A stretch of 64,000 nt of DNA, from NCBI GenBank assembly GCA_017471175.1, contig JAFUVS010000014.1:1-64000 (forward strand). The letters are read 5' to 3'. The translations under genes were made by a program, and so were the position numbers. The notes under the pieces are model-generated. The model did no database searches, had not been told where the DNA came from, and saw nothing but the letters and a program-made list of their open reading frames with translations. The DNA comes from Paludibacteraceae bacterium (lineage in GTDB: Bacteria > Bacteroidota > Bacteroidia > Bacteroidales > Paludibacteraceae). Every line of letters starts with the position of its first letter. Position 1 is the stretch's first letter. Below, piece after piece: positions 1 to 8,208 of this stretch.

Positions 1-1
1 A

Positions 2-1414
2 GGCACAGGCGAGAATGCGAACAAAGTAACTATTAACAAAACTGTTGTTACCGCCAATCCTGCCGCAACTACGGCTGAGTACACTTACACCTTCGACAAC
101 TGGATTAACGGCACAGCGACCGTGACCGGCAGCGGGCTGACTATTACCGCCAACTTCACCCGCACCGTCAGAACCTACGACATCACCTTTAAGAATGCGG
201 ATGGAACGACACTGAAGAAATCAGATGGTACAACCGATGCAGTCTATTCCGTAGCCTACGGCGAAACACCCGCCTACGACGGTGCCATACCCACCAAAAC
301 TGCCGATGATGCATACACCTACACGTTCAACGGTTGGGATAACGAAATTGTAGCCGTAACGGAAGATGCTACCTATACCGCTACCTACAGCACCACAAAA
401 GTGCAATACACTCTCACTTGGGATGTGAACGGCGGCAACGCACTGACAGGTACTTACACAAACGGCACGATTGATTGGGGTACAGCCATCACCAAGCCCG
501 CAGACCCGACCAAGGCAGGCCATACGTTCACCGGTTGGGATGCCAACAACGACGGCACAGCCGACAAAGTAGCTGCCACCATGCCGACCTCCGATGTGAC
601 CTACAAGGCTCTGTGGACTGCTGCTTCGTCCGACATCACCCTCTGCGAAAACTGCGAAAATACCCACTACAACAACTTCAAAGCCACCTATGGCGGATCG
701 GCAGGCGTAGGCGTGAACGTAACCTACCCCCGTCAGTTCGCAGAGGGTCGCTGGTCCACAATGTGTCTGCCCTTCAACCTCGACCTCGCCGCGTTGATTA
801 CCCATAAGATGTACGGTCGTGTCTATGAGTTCAAATACGCAACGGGCAACGCGAACGTAGGCGAAGGCGTGAACCTCTACTTCTCCAACGCCAAGAGCAT
901 CGAAGCAGGCACGTGCTATATCGTCAATGCCAACGCCGAATTAGCCGACAAGACCTCGTTCGTGTTCATAGGCGTTACCATCGACCTGTCGAAGGACAAT
1001 GGTGTAGCATTGGACTCGGAGGATGCTTACAACGACCTGCCGGGCGACAATTCGCAAGGCACGATCGAGTTAGTCGGCACGTTGCGTAACGGTACGCTGC
1101 AAGGCTCAGCAACGGGCAACAAGTATATGGGTCTGAAAGAGAATAAGATCTACTATCCGAACACCACTGCTCCCGGTAGCACGATATGGGCGTATCGCGG
1201 TATATTCCGCAGCTCGGAAATTTTGGATAAGGAGAGTATGCAGAAGATGCGCATTATCGTGGACGGCGAAGACCGTGGCGAACTGATCCTTGATGCGGAC
1301 GGGGACATCCTCGCTCCAAGCGATGCTCAAAGTCGCAAGTTCATTGAGAACGGCGTGCTCTATATCGAGCGCGAAGGCGTGATCTACGATGCACAAGGAA
1401 AGCGCATAAAGTAA
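2..1414 (+). CDS. InlB-type repeat surface protein, 3' part (5' end outside window)
   Basis: The reading frame is open from the first bases of the window, so the gene starts upstream; the internal ATG at 122 is not a start. The first ~200 residues hold about three InlB B-repeat (Listeria-Bacteroides repeat, Flg_new family) units, recognisable by YTFNGWDN and HTFTGWDA cores and runs of aromatic, Thr and Gly residues. A non-repeat region follows containing RWSTMCLPFNLD, a phrase common in Bacteroidales surface proteins with these repeats. The end, VLYIEREGVIYDAQGKRIK, is the kind of short tail often seen in secreted Bacteroidales proteins and may be a sorting signal; that is inference, as it is not a canonical type IX signal. 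The protein is probably extracellular. Its ligand cannot be read from sequence. Confidence 0.8.
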   Translation, partial: GTGENANKVTINKTVVTANPAATTAEYTYTFDNWINGTATVTGSGLTITANFTRTVRTYDITFKNADGTTLKKSDGTTDAVYSVAYGETPAYDGAIPTKTADDAYTYTFNGWDNEIVAVTEDATYTATYSTTKVQYTLTWDVNGGNALTGTYTNGTIDWGTAITKPADPTKAGHTFTGWDANNDGTADKVAATMPTSDVTYKALWTAASSDITLCENCENTHYNNFKATYGGSAGVGVNVTYPRQFAEGRWSTMCLPFNLDLAALITHKMYGRVYEFKYATGNANVGEGVNLYFSNAKSIEAGTCYIVNANAELADKTSFVFIGVTIDLSKDNGVALDSEDAYNDLPGDNSQGTIELVGTLRNGTLQGSATGNKYMGLKENKIYYPNTTAPGSTIWAYRGIFRSSEILDKESMQKMRIIVDGEDRGELILDADGDILAPSDAQSRKFIENGVLYIEREGVIYDAQGKRIK

Positions 1415-1433
1415 GTCGAGTTTTCAGAGCATT

Positions 1434-1512
1434 AGGCTCGTTTGCGAGTGGGGGGTCTTTGTGGGCGCGATGCCTACGACTCAACAAAGGGGTTTTTCTC
1501 GCAAACGAGCCT
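1434..1512. terminator. Long inverted repeat after the surface-protein gene, terminator-like
   Basis: A perfect 15-bp inverted repeat (AGGCTCGTTTGCGAG at 1434-1448 and its complement at 1498-1512) encloses a 49-nt loop and is followed by TTTT. It lies 20 bp after the stop codon. The loop is unusually long for an intrinsic terminator, so it could instead be a small palindromic repeat element. Confidence 0.45.
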
Positions 1513-1580
1513 TTTGTTGTGGTTGCAGGTACGCCTTAACGAAGACAGGAGACATCCCTACGAAAAGGCAATTATTTTTA

Positions 1581-1612
1581 TTTGTACCAATAACGAAGAT
1601 GCTTTACCTTTG
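1581..1612 (+). promoter_or_regulatory. Bacteroidetes-type promoter of the LolA-like gene
   Basis: TTTG (1581-1584), 20 nt, then TACCTTTG (1605-1612) match the -33/-7 consensus of the Bacteroidetes primary sigma factor. The implied leader is about 55 nt before the ATG at 1672. Confidence 0.7.
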
Positions 1613-1671
1613 TCCGCCGAATACAAACCGACATCTGTCATTACACACAATCATTATACCCTACCGCACAA

Positions 1672-2229
1672 ATGAAACTACTACTTATTTTACTGACAGC
1701 CCTCTCATCGCTGTTAAGCACGTTGGAGCAAAAGATTCTGCAATCCGACTTCACAATCACAATGACATCTAAAGATGCCCAACCGATAACGTACGCCGGA
1801 ACATTTACCATACAAGGCGAAAAGTTCCTACTCAACGCATTCGGAATGGAAGCCGCCTACAACGGCGAAAACATGTACTTATACCAAGAGGAAACCGATG
1901 AACTGACCATCTCCTATCCTACGCAGGAAGAGTTATACCAGACCAATCCGCTATTGTTTGCCAAGGCGTTGTCAGCTTCGAGCAATATTACAGAAAAAGC
2001 CGCTGCCGATGGCAAAACCGTACTGATTACCCTCACGCCGAAAGATAAGACTACCGACATTGAACGAATGAATGTGCGTGTTCGCGTTCGGGACAATATG
2101 CCGATACTCATCGAAATAAAAGAGCCGCAACGTAGTAGCACAATGCGAATGGGACATCCGCAATTCATCTCCGCTGCCCCACCTTTCATCATTGAGAAAG
2201 ATGGGGCATACATCAACGACCTTCGATAA
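1672..2229 (+). CDS. LolA-like outer-membrane lipoprotein carrier family protein
   Basis: A protein of 185 residues with a hydrophobic N-terminal segment (KLLLILLTALSSLLS) without an obvious lipobox. The body resembles the LolA/LolB-like beta-fold of Bacteroidetes: DFTITMTSKDAQPITYAGTF, then GEKFLLNAFGMEAAYNGENMYLY and a TDELTISYPTQEE segment, where periplasmic LolA typically has its hydrophobic-cavity strands. The family chaperones lipoproteins from inner to outer membrane. The gene stands alone with its own promoter and ends at a bidirectional terminator facing pntB. Whether it is the main LolA or a paralogue cannot be decided from this window. Confidence 0.7.
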   Translation: MKLLLILLTALSSLLSTLEQKILQSDFTITMTSKDAQPITYAGTFTIQGEKFLLNAFGMEAAYNGENMYLYQEETDELTISYPTQEELYQTNPLLFAKALSASSNITEKAAADGKTVLITLTPKDKTTDIERMNVRVRVRDNMPILIEIKEPQRSSTMRMGHPQFISAAPPFIIEKDGAYINDLR

Positions 2230-2230
2230 A

Positions 2231-2276
2231 AAAAGAAGCGGCAATCCGATGACAGGACAGCCGCTTTTCTTTTTTT
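2231..2276. terminator. Bidirectional intrinsic terminator between lolA-like and pntB
   Basis: AGCGGC (2237-2242) pairs with GCCGCT (2260-2265). A-rich sequence lies on the left and a T-run on the right, so it can serve the converging genes on both strands. Confidence 0.8.
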
Positions 2277-2288
2277 ATATGCCAACGA

Positions 2289-3845
2289 TTATTTGATTCC
2301 TTCAATAATATTCATCAACGTCTCTTTGGCATCGCCAAGGCAGAGATAAACACCTTTGTCGCGCTTATAGAGCGGGTTCTCAACCCCTGCGTAACCGGGC
2401 TTAAGGTCGTAGTTGCAGACAATAACCTCTTTCGCGTCAGCCACTTTGAGCACGGGCATACCGTAGATAGGTGTACCTTCGGCAGTATTGGCAGCGGGGT
2501 TCAATACATCGTTCGCTCCGATGACCACCACGGCATCCACGTTCTTAAAGTCATCGTTGATGGCATCCATCTCATAGAGTTTCTCGTAGGGGATGTCGGC
2601 TTCGGCGAGCAGCACGTTCATGTGACCGGGCATACGACCTGCCACGGGGTGGATGGCAAAACGCACATTGGCTCCACGATGCTCCAGCTTGTCAGCAAGC
2701 TGCTTGACAGTGTGTTGTGCTTGTGCCAATGCCATACCGTAACCGGGAACGATAATGACGTTTTTGGCTTTGGAAAGGACTGCGGACGGGGTGTTAGCCT
2801 CTTGTTTTTCCGCTGCGGCAGGTGCTACAGCACCGCCTTGAGCCAGTTGCTCGCGCAAACCGGCGACTTCTTTGGTTAATGCCTCAATGGCATCGAGTAG
2901 TTGCTTGACTTCCATATCGTTTAATTGTTCTAAAAGTTTTTCAAAATCTTGGTTAGGGGCAAACTGCGTGGTTTGTCCTTGAGGTGTTTTGGTGGTAGCG
3001 GCAGGAGCGGGTACCACTTTCTTCTTTTGTGCGAGTGCACCGCCGAGCAGAATGCTCATCAGGCTGCGGTTCATAGCACGGCACATTATTTGTGTAAGGA
3101 GCAATCCCGATGCACCTACTATACCTCCTACGGCTACAAGGAAGATGTCGCCTATTGCCATACCGGCAATCGACCCTGCCACACCGGAAAGAGAGTTGAG
3201 CAGCGAGATAGTGATAGGCATATCGGCTCCTCCGACGCGGATGGCAAACATAAAGCCGAAGCAACCCGTAAAGAGGAGTGTTCCGATGGCAATCCACAGG
3301 TTCTTTCCGTATATAGTACCCAAAACAATGAGTACGACGGACAGAACAAGCAGGCAAAGGGTAATGGCTGAATGTGCGGGATAGACTTTGGGTCTGCCGT
3401 CAATAATGCGTGCCAGTTTGCCGGCTGCCACAAGGGAACCTATGAGGGTAATCATACCCACGGCAATGGCAAGAACAGCCGTAAAATGAACGAATCCGGG
3501 GTATTCGGATGTGGTGTTCATTCCCCACTCCATATAGGTCATCACGCCTACGAGTGCGGAAGCGCCGCCGCCGAGTCCGTTGAACAGTGCCACCAACTGA
3601 GGCATCTGAATCATCTGGGCACGGCTCGCCATCAAACCGCCGATGAGAGCACCTATGATAATGGCTACATAGACGGTCCATACGCTGAGTATCCCGCTGA
3701 AAATGAATGTTGCCACTACGCCGACGAGCATAGCCAAAGCCGACAGAAGGTTGCCTGCAACGGCCGTTTTCACTTTGCTCATCATAGATATACCGCCGAT
3801 AACTGCTATCGACAGCACAATACTGAGTACAATCTGCCAAGTCAT
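2289..3845 (-). CDS. pntB: NAD(P) transhydrogenase subunit beta, with long internal linker
   Basis: Subunit beta of the proton-translocating nicotinamide nucleotide transhydrogenase of the inner membrane, which uses the proton gradient to drive hydride transfer from NADH to NADP+. Residues 1-270 form the multi-spanning membrane domain with the conserved stretch FNGLGGGASALVG. Residues 361-518 are the NADP(H)-binding domain III, with VPGYGMALAQAQ, AGRMPGHMNVLLAEA and GANDVLNPAA. At 518 residues it is longer than the usual ~460, because residues ~272-360 are an Ala/Pro/Gln-rich linker with a short coiled coil (FEKLLEQLNDMEVKQLLDAI and following). It overlaps the upstream alpha-2 gene by 4 nt (ATGA), implying translational coupling. 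Confidence 0.96.
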   Translation of the reverse strand: MTWQIVLSIVLSIAVIGGISMMSKVKTAVAGNLLSALAMLVGVVATFIFSGILSVWTVYVAIIIGALIGGLMASRAQMIQMPQLVALFNGLGGGASALVGVMTYMEWGMNTTSEYPGFVHFTAVLAIAVGMITLIGSLVAAGKLARIIDGRPKVYPAHSAITLCLLVLSVVLIVLGTIYGKNLWIAIGTLLFTGCFGFMFAIRVGGADMPITISLLNSLSGVAGSIAGMAIGDIFLVAVGGIVGASGLLLTQIMCRAMNRSLMSILLGGALAQKKKVVPAPAATTKTPQGQTTQFAPNQDFEKLLEQLNDMEVKQLLDAIEALTKEVAGLREQLAQGGAVAPAAAEKQEANTPSAVLSKAKNVIIVPGYGMALAQAQHTVKQLADKLEHRGANVRFAIHPVAGRMPGHMNVLLAEADIPYEKLYEMDAINDDFKNVDAVVVIGANDVLNPAANTAEGTPIYGMPVLKVADAKEVIVCNYDLKPGYAGVENPLYKRDKGVYLCLGDAKETLMNIIEGIK

Positions 3846-4141
3846 GCGCGCGGTTTCTTTTTATTGAACATACGAAGCATACGGTGGGTGATACCGAATC
3901 CGCCAAACACGTTGATGGCGGCAAGTATGATAGCGAGTACGCCGAACACCTGCGCCCAGACGCCGTCACCTATCAGGTATGCCACACCGGTTGAAGCCAA
4001 TGCACCTACTATCGTCACACCCGACAACGCGTTCATACCCGACATCAACGGGGTATGCAGCAAACTCGGCACATTGCTGATTATGAAGTAGCCGACCACC
4101 GTGCATACGACAAATACGGCTACCAGAATAAGAGGATGCAT
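3842..4141 (-). CDS. pntAB: NAD(P) transhydrogenase subunit alpha part 2 (membrane)
   Basis: A 99-residue protein with three to four transmembrane helices and the signature ISNVPSLLHTPLMSGMNALS. This is the split membrane part of the alpha subunit found in many bacteria with three-gene transhydrogenases. It sits between pntAA and pntB in the expected order. The basic tail (MLRMFNKKKPRA) should face the cytoplasm. The 120-bp gap to pntAA contains a 17-bp inverted repeat described separately. Confidence 0.93.
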   Translation of the reverse strand: MHPLILVAVFVVCTVVGYFIISNVPSLLHTPLMSGMNALSGVTIVGALASTGVAYLIGDGVWAQVFGVLAIILAAINVFGGFGITHRMLRMFNKKKPRA

Positions 4142-4159
4142 ATTTATTTGACAATTAAC

Positions 4160-4232
4160 AATTAATAATTAATATCTCGCAGGATGCCAAACCTATGAAG
4201 CACAGTATCTCACGGGATATTAATTATTAATT
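4160..4232. repeat. 17-bp AT-rich inverted repeat between pntAA and pntAB
   Basis: AATTAATAATTAATATC (4160-4176) and its exact complement (4216-4232) flank a 39-nt spacer in the only sizeable gap of the pnt operon. TTTGACA-like words stand beside both arms. In the mRNA it would form a stem-loop just ahead of pntAB. Confidence 0.6.
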
Positions 4233-4262
4233 TGACAGCTATTCACTGATGTTACACATTAT

Positions 4263-5420
4263 TTACAGTCCCATAGCTTTGCGGGCACCTGCGTGGAGCA
4301 GTTCGCCGTTCGTGCATACCAGACTCTTTGCAATCACCTCGTCTTGCATGTTCAGTTCAATCTTACCGTCCTTAACGAGGTAGGTAACCAGATTGTACAT
4401 ATTGTTGGAGAACATCCAAGTGGAAGAAGTGGGCAATTCGCCCGGGATATTCTTCACGCCGATAAGGGTAACACCGTGTTTCACTTCGATGGTTCCCTTC
4501 GGGGTGATGTCGCAGTTACCGCCTTGGTCAATGGCGATATCCACGATAACGGCACCTTTCTTCATACCCTTAACGGTATCTTCGGTGATGATAATGGGAG
4601 CCAATTCGCCCGGAACGAGTACGGAGCAGAAGACGATATCCATCTGTTGGATGGTCTCTTTGAGCAGTTCGCGCTCTTTGGCGAGGACATCAGCGGGCAG
4701 AGCCTTGGCATAGCCGCCTTCGCCTACTGCGAGTTCTGCGGGAACACCCGTGTCGATAATCTTGGCACCAAGCGATTGTGCGTTCTCGGCAGCCATCGGA
4801 CGAATGTCGGCAGCGTAGGTGGTAGCACCCAGACGCTTGGCGGTGGCAAGAGCCTGCAAACCGGCAACGCCCACACCGATAACCATCACTTTGGCTTGCT
4901 CAATCTTACCTACGGCGGTGAACATCTGCGGAATGAAAGAAGTCATGTGGTCGGCGGCCATAATGATGCCTTTGTAACCGGCGCAGGTGGACATTGAAGT
5001 GAGTGCGTCCATATTTTGCGCGCGGCTGATACGAGGAATGCAGTCAAGCGTGAATGCGGTTACACCTTGAGCGGTCAGTTTCTTAACCATCTCATGGTTA
5101 ACGGGCGATGCGGGGTGAATGAAAGTAATGAGGTACTGACCCTTGTGCATCAACTCTACCTCGTGCTTACCGAGTTCTTCGTTGAACAGAGGCTCTTTCA
5201 CCTTGAGGATGAGTTCTGCGCGCGAGTAGATGTCGGCGGCTTTAGCAACCATCTCGGCACCTGCCTTGGCGTACTCCTCATCGTGGTAGAGGGCACCGTC
5301 ACCGGCATGATTTTCAACTAAAACGGTATAACCGTCCTTGACGAATTTAGCCACCGTTTCGGGTGAACATGCTACGCGATTCTCGCCGTGCATGATTTCT
5401 TTTGGAATACCAATAATCAT
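4263..5420 (-). CDS. pntAA: NAD(P) transhydrogenase subunit alpha part 1 (NAD-binding)
   Basis: A 385-residue soluble domain I of the transhydrogenase, homologous to alanine dehydrogenase. It starts MIIGIPKEIMHGENRVACSP, the classic AlaDH/PNT N-terminus. The Rossmann motif VIGVGVAGLQALATAKRLGA lies near residue 180 and VIVDIAIDQGGNCDIT near residue 290. It binds NAD(H) on the cytoplasmic face and delivers hydride to domain III of PntB. It is the first gene of the three-gene operon, in the usual order alpha-1, alpha-2, beta. No promoter of the TAnnTTTG class was recognised in the 100 bp upstream. Confidence 0.95.
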   Translation of the reverse strand: MIIGIPKEIMHGENRVACSPETVAKFVKDGYTVLVENHAGDGALYHDEEYAKAGAEMVAKAADIYSRAELILKVKEPLFNEELGKHEVELMHKGQYLITFIHPASPVNHEMVKKLTAQGVTAFTLDCIPRISRAQNMDALTSMSTCAGYKGIIMAADHMTSFIPQMFTAVGKIEQAKVMVIGVGVAGLQALATAKRLGATTYAADIRPMAAENAQSLGAKIIDTGVPAELAVGEGGYAKALPADVLAKERELLKETIQQMDIVFCSVLVPGELAPIIITEDTVKGMKKGAVIVDIAIDQGGNCDITPKGTIEVKHGVTLIGVKNIPGELPTSSTWMFSNNMYNLVTYLVKDGKIELNMQDEVIAKSLVCTNGELLHAGARKAMGL

Positions 5421-5522
5421 ACGAATGATTTGATTTATTAGGTTGTTTATTGAGTCCCGTTATTCGTTTGAAACAAGGACGGACTCGTCTCCTCGTATCA
5501 AGTATTTTTCATTTTTATCGGA

Positions 5523-6530
5523 CTATTCAAAAGCCCCCATTTGCAGCATCGCCACCTCTTTGGGCGTAAGGAAACGGAATTTGCCTCGCGGCACGTTCTT
5601 CTTGGTCAGTCCGGCGAAACTGACGCGATCCAATTGCCGGACACTATACCCCACCTGCTCAAACATACGTCTGACCACGCGGTTCTGACCGGAATGAATC
5701 TCCAAGCCTATGTGCAGACGGTCCTCCTGCGGGAACTCAAGCGCATCGGGTACCACTTTTTCGCCGTCTAACACAACGCCTTGACGAAGCGTTTGCTCCG
5801 CTTCCTCTGTCAGTTCCTTGTCGAGGGTGGCGGCATAGATTTTCTTCTTCCCGTATTTGGGATGCGTCAACTTGACGGCAAGATCGCCGTCATTGGTCAG
5901 GAGCAGCACGCCGGTCGTGTTGCGGTCAAGCCGCCCGACAGGATAAACACGCTCGGAGCAGGCACTCCGCACTATATCCAACACGGTATGACGCTCTTGC
6001 GGGTCGTCCGTGGTGGTAACTGTATTCTTGGGTTTATTCAGGAGAATATATACTTTCTGCTCGCGATGAACAGGTTGGTCGTGAAATAGGACACGATCCG
6101 TCGGCATCACCTTGGCTCCAAGATTATCCACTACCACGCCATTGACGCTTACTACGCCTGCCTGGATGTAATCATCCGCTTCGCGCCGCGAACAGATGCC
6201 TGCATTGGCAAGGTACTTATTAAGGCGAATCGGTTTGGTAGGGTCTTCTGTCCGTTGTTTATACTGACGCTGCTTGGTCTGCGTATAGACACTCTTGTTG
6301 TATCGGGGTGTATCGGACTTTTCGGGAGTCCGTTTCCGCTCGGCGGCTTTAGCAGTCGGAGTGGCTATTTTCTTATCTTCCATACCGTTACGGCGTTTAT
6401 CCTCACGCCGCGACTCGGACGAAAGAGCATCTTCGCGTGGGTTTCTCTTCTTCAGATAATCCCCGCGTTGCACATAGGTCTGAAAGGATGGTCTGTCCTG
6501 CTTGGGATTATGGTCTGTCGGTTTGTTCAT
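5523..6530 (-). CDS. rluB: RluB/RsuA-family pseudouridine synthase with charged N-terminal extension
   Basis: A 335-residue enzyme. Residues 1-100 are a highly charged, probably disordered extension, common in Bacteroidetes members. The S4 RNA-binding domain follows at ~102-150 (IRLNKYLANAGICSRREADD). The catalytic domain has the active-site aspartate in VGRLDRNTTGVLLLTNDGDL (D202) and the late motif GQNRVVRRMFEQVGYSV. The family converts a specific uridine to pseudouridine in rRNA, most often 23S position 2605 (RluB type); the exact target is inferred. It appears to be a single-gene unit between the rpmF terminator and the pnt operon. Confidence 0.9.
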   Translation of the reverse strand: MNKPTDHNPKQDRPSFQTYVQRGDYLKKRNPREDALSSESRREDKRRNGMEDKKIATPTAKAAERKRTPEKSDTPRYNKSVYTQTKQRQYKQRTEDPTKPIRLNKYLANAGICSRREADDYIQAGVVSVNGVVVDNLGAKVMPTDRVLFHDQPVHREQKVYILLNKPKNTVTTTDDPQERHTVLDIVRSACSERVYPVGRLDRNTTGVLLLTNDGDLAVKLTHPKYGKKKIYAATLDKELTEEAEQTLRQGVVLDGEKVVPDALEFPQEDRLHIGLEIHSGQNRVVRRMFEQVGYSVRQLDRVSFAGLTKKNVPRGKFRFLTPKEVAMLQMGAFE

Positions 6531-6576
6531 ATCAGGTTATATTCAAACAGTATTTGCTTCTTTTCAAAATGCTTGA

Positions 6577-6639
6577 GCGGTTTTTAGAAAACCGCAAAGG
6601 CTCCTTGCTGTTATTTTTGGTAACAGTTGAGAGCCTTTG
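6577..6639 (-). terminator. Two adjacent hairpins, probable rpmF terminator
   Basis: One stem pairs CAAAGGCTC (6595-6603) with GAGCCTTTG (6631-6639), continued inside by CTGTTA/TAACAG. A second hairpin (6577-6595, GCGGTTTT/AAAACCGC) follows in the minus direction. They lie in the rpmF-rluB gap. The T-run is weak, so attenuation is also possible. Confidence 0.5.
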
Positions 6640-6663
6640 TGTGAAAATCTTTCGTTGCGGGAT

Positions 6664-6849
6664 TTACGCCTCGGCGGCATGTTCAACAGCGAGTTTTCCG
6701 CGATAGTAGCCGCATTCGGGGCAGATAGTGTGGTAGATGTAGTGTGCACCACAGTTCGGGCAGATAGCCAGTGCCGGCATTTTAGCCACGTCATGGGTAC
6801 GACGTTTGGCTTGTCTGGTGTGCGATTGTCTTCGTTTAGGATGTGCCAT
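6664..6849 (-). CDS. rpmF: 50S ribosomal protein L32
   Basis: A 61-residue protein starting MAHPKRRQSHTRQAKRRTHD, the conserved L32 N-terminus. CPNC at residues 30-33 and CPEC at 43-46 give the zinc-ribbon form. It lies 21 bp after the DUF177 gene, the usual yceD-rpmF order, so both are transcribed from the promoter at 7330-7361. Confidence 0.97.
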   Translation of the reverse strand: MAHPKRRQSHTRQAKRRTHDVAKMPALAICPNCGAHYIYHTICPECGYYRGKLAVEHAAEA

Positions 6850-6870
6850 AATTTTATGTAATTTAATGAT

Positions 6871-7299
6871 TTATATTTCTTCGGGTTCTTCCTCGATGCT
6901 TCGGAGGTGGGTTTGGAGAAGGACAGCCATTTCGGGGTTGCAACCACCATCGGGGTGACAGTGCACCAAAGGAAGATTTATCGTTACCGTTTCATACGCG
7001 AGCCAAAGAAGGTCAATGGTTTGTTGCTCTTCGTCCTCTATGACCTCTTCGTTTTCCACTTCGATGGTCATCGGCTCAAGGCAGCGGTCGCAAGTTACCT
7101 GTACCTGACCTTTGAGCTTCAAACGAATGTCATAATCTTGCTCGCGGACGTTGAGTTGCGCTTGTACCTGTACGTTTCCTCCCAATACCTCAGTTTTCTC
7201 AATTGCCTGAAAATAAGTCGAATCAAGTGCAAAATCGAACGCATACGTTCCCGGCTTGAACTGACTTAAAACGAGGTTATCCAATCGAAAATCCTTCAT
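6871..7299 (-). CDS. YceD/DUF177 family protein (23S rRNA accumulation protein family)
   Basis: The start is set to the ATG at 7299 (MKDFRLDNLVLSQFKPG, 142 residues). A longer frame could begin at a TTG at 7332, but that codon lies inside the -7 element of the promoter, so it cannot be translated from this transcript. The family hallmark is the zinc-type pair CDRCLEP in the middle and VHCHPDGGCNPEMAVLL near the end. YceD homologues act in large-subunit rRNA accumulation and are nearly always next to rpmF, as here. Its molecular activity is not established. Confidence 0.88.
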   Translation of the reverse strand: MKDFRLDNLVLSQFKPGTYAFDFALDSTYFQAIEKTEVLGGNVQVQAQLNVREQDYDIRLKLKGQVQVTCDRCLEPMTIEVENEEVIEDEEQQTIDLLWLAYETVTINLPLVHCHPDGGCNPEMAVLLQTHLRSIEEEPEEI

Positions 7300-7329
7300 T
7301 TGGGCGGCATTTTTCGCGCAAATCGGCGG

Positions 7330-7361
7330 CAAAAGTAGCGTATTGTATCGAATTGTGCAAA
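7330..7361 (-). promoter_or_regulatory. Promoter of yceD-rpmF
   Basis: On the minus strand TTTG (7361-7358), 20 nt, then TACTTTTG (7337-7330), followed by a GC-rich discriminator CCGCCG. It matches the Bacteroidetes consensus and decides the yceD start codon. Confidence 0.8.
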
Positions 7362-7416
7362 AGATTTTTGCAAAAATAGCAATTACACCGCATTACGCAT
7401 CCTATTTGAACGCCTG

Positions 7417-8208
7417 TTACCAGTCAAATTCGTAATTGATTCCGATAACGTGTTCAAACCCTGTTTCGCGGTAGAGTTCAACATATCCTTTCTTCTTGGT
7501 AATGTTAATATCGTAATCTTTCGTATAAGCGAAACGGTAGGAAAAATTGAGGGCATTGGTTTTGTCCAATCGCCATTTGACACCTACTTGCAGGCGCGCA
7601 TCGGACAGATACTGACCGTATGAGGTGGACAACTGCTTATTGACATAGGCGAAAAGCTGATTAAGCGTATTGATCAGTTCCACAGCACCAAATACTTTAA
7701 GCGGTTTCCCCGGAATGGAATAAGAGGCATAGAACCGATGACGCAGGCGAAGGTCAAGGACGTTTTTCTCGTTCGTATTGACCGAATCCATCCGCCCGTC
7801 AAGGTCTAAACGCTCGCGAAGGCTGAAGGACCAGTCGCGGGTCTTGTAGTGTCCCGTCAAAGCGAACGTCCCCCGATGGCGCATAAACTCCTTCGGATCG
7901 GTCCAGCCGTGATTGCCGAGCAGACGAAGCGTATAGCCGGCTCGAAGGCTGAAATAGGATATGGGCTTATACGATAATTCGACCGAAGTATAAGAGCGGT
8001 TGAAATACGCAGGCATCTGATACGAATTATATACCTGCGAACGTATTTCTTCTTCCAATGCCAGATTGAGATGGTGGTCAAAATGCTTGGTGAACGTGGC
8101 ACCTGCACGTATTTCAGCCGTATTGACCACACGGGTCGAATCAAAATTATCCGCCCATAACGCACCGGACACAAGCACCAAAGCAACTATCAGAAGATTT
8201 TGTTTCAT
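7417..8208 (-). CDS. DUF2490 family outer-membrane beta-barrel protein
   Basis: A 263-residue protein with a signal peptide (MKQNLLIVALVLVSGALWA) followed by alternating amphipathic strands and a terminal aromatic (NYEFDW), the pattern of an outer-membrane barrel. The body matches DUF2490: LNLALEEEIRSQ, SYTSVELSYKPISYFSLRAGY, LRLRHRFYASY. Its ATG overlaps the stop of the DUF4956 gene by 4 nt, so it is the last gene of the VTC/DUF4956 module. Its role is not known. Confidence 0.75.
   Translation of the reverse strand: MKQNLLIVALVLVSGALWADNFDSTRVVNTAEIRAGATFTKHFDHHLNLALEEEIRSQVYNSYQMPAYFNRSYTSVELSYKPISYFSLRAGYTLRLLGNHGWTDPKEFMRHRGTFALTGHYKTRDWSFSLRERLDLDGRMDSVNTNEKNVLDLRLRHRFYASYSIPGKPLKVFGAVELINTLNQLFAYVNKQLSTSYGQYLSDARLQVGVKWRLDKTNALNFSYRFAYTKDYDINITKKKGYVELYRETGFEHVIGINYEFDW

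Noticed and set aside
122..1414. Complete 430-residue gene starting at 122.
   Set aside because: The frame is open upstream to base 2 and the repeat pattern continues there, so this is the tail of a longer gene.
2622..4091. Long plus-strand frames opposite pntB and pntAB.
   Set aside because: They are shadows of the strong minus-strand transhydrogenase genes, Cys/His-rich with no domain logic.
7300..7332. TTG start for the YceD gene.
   Set aside because: The codon lies within the -7 promoter element, so transcription starts downstream of it. The ATG at 7299 is used instead.
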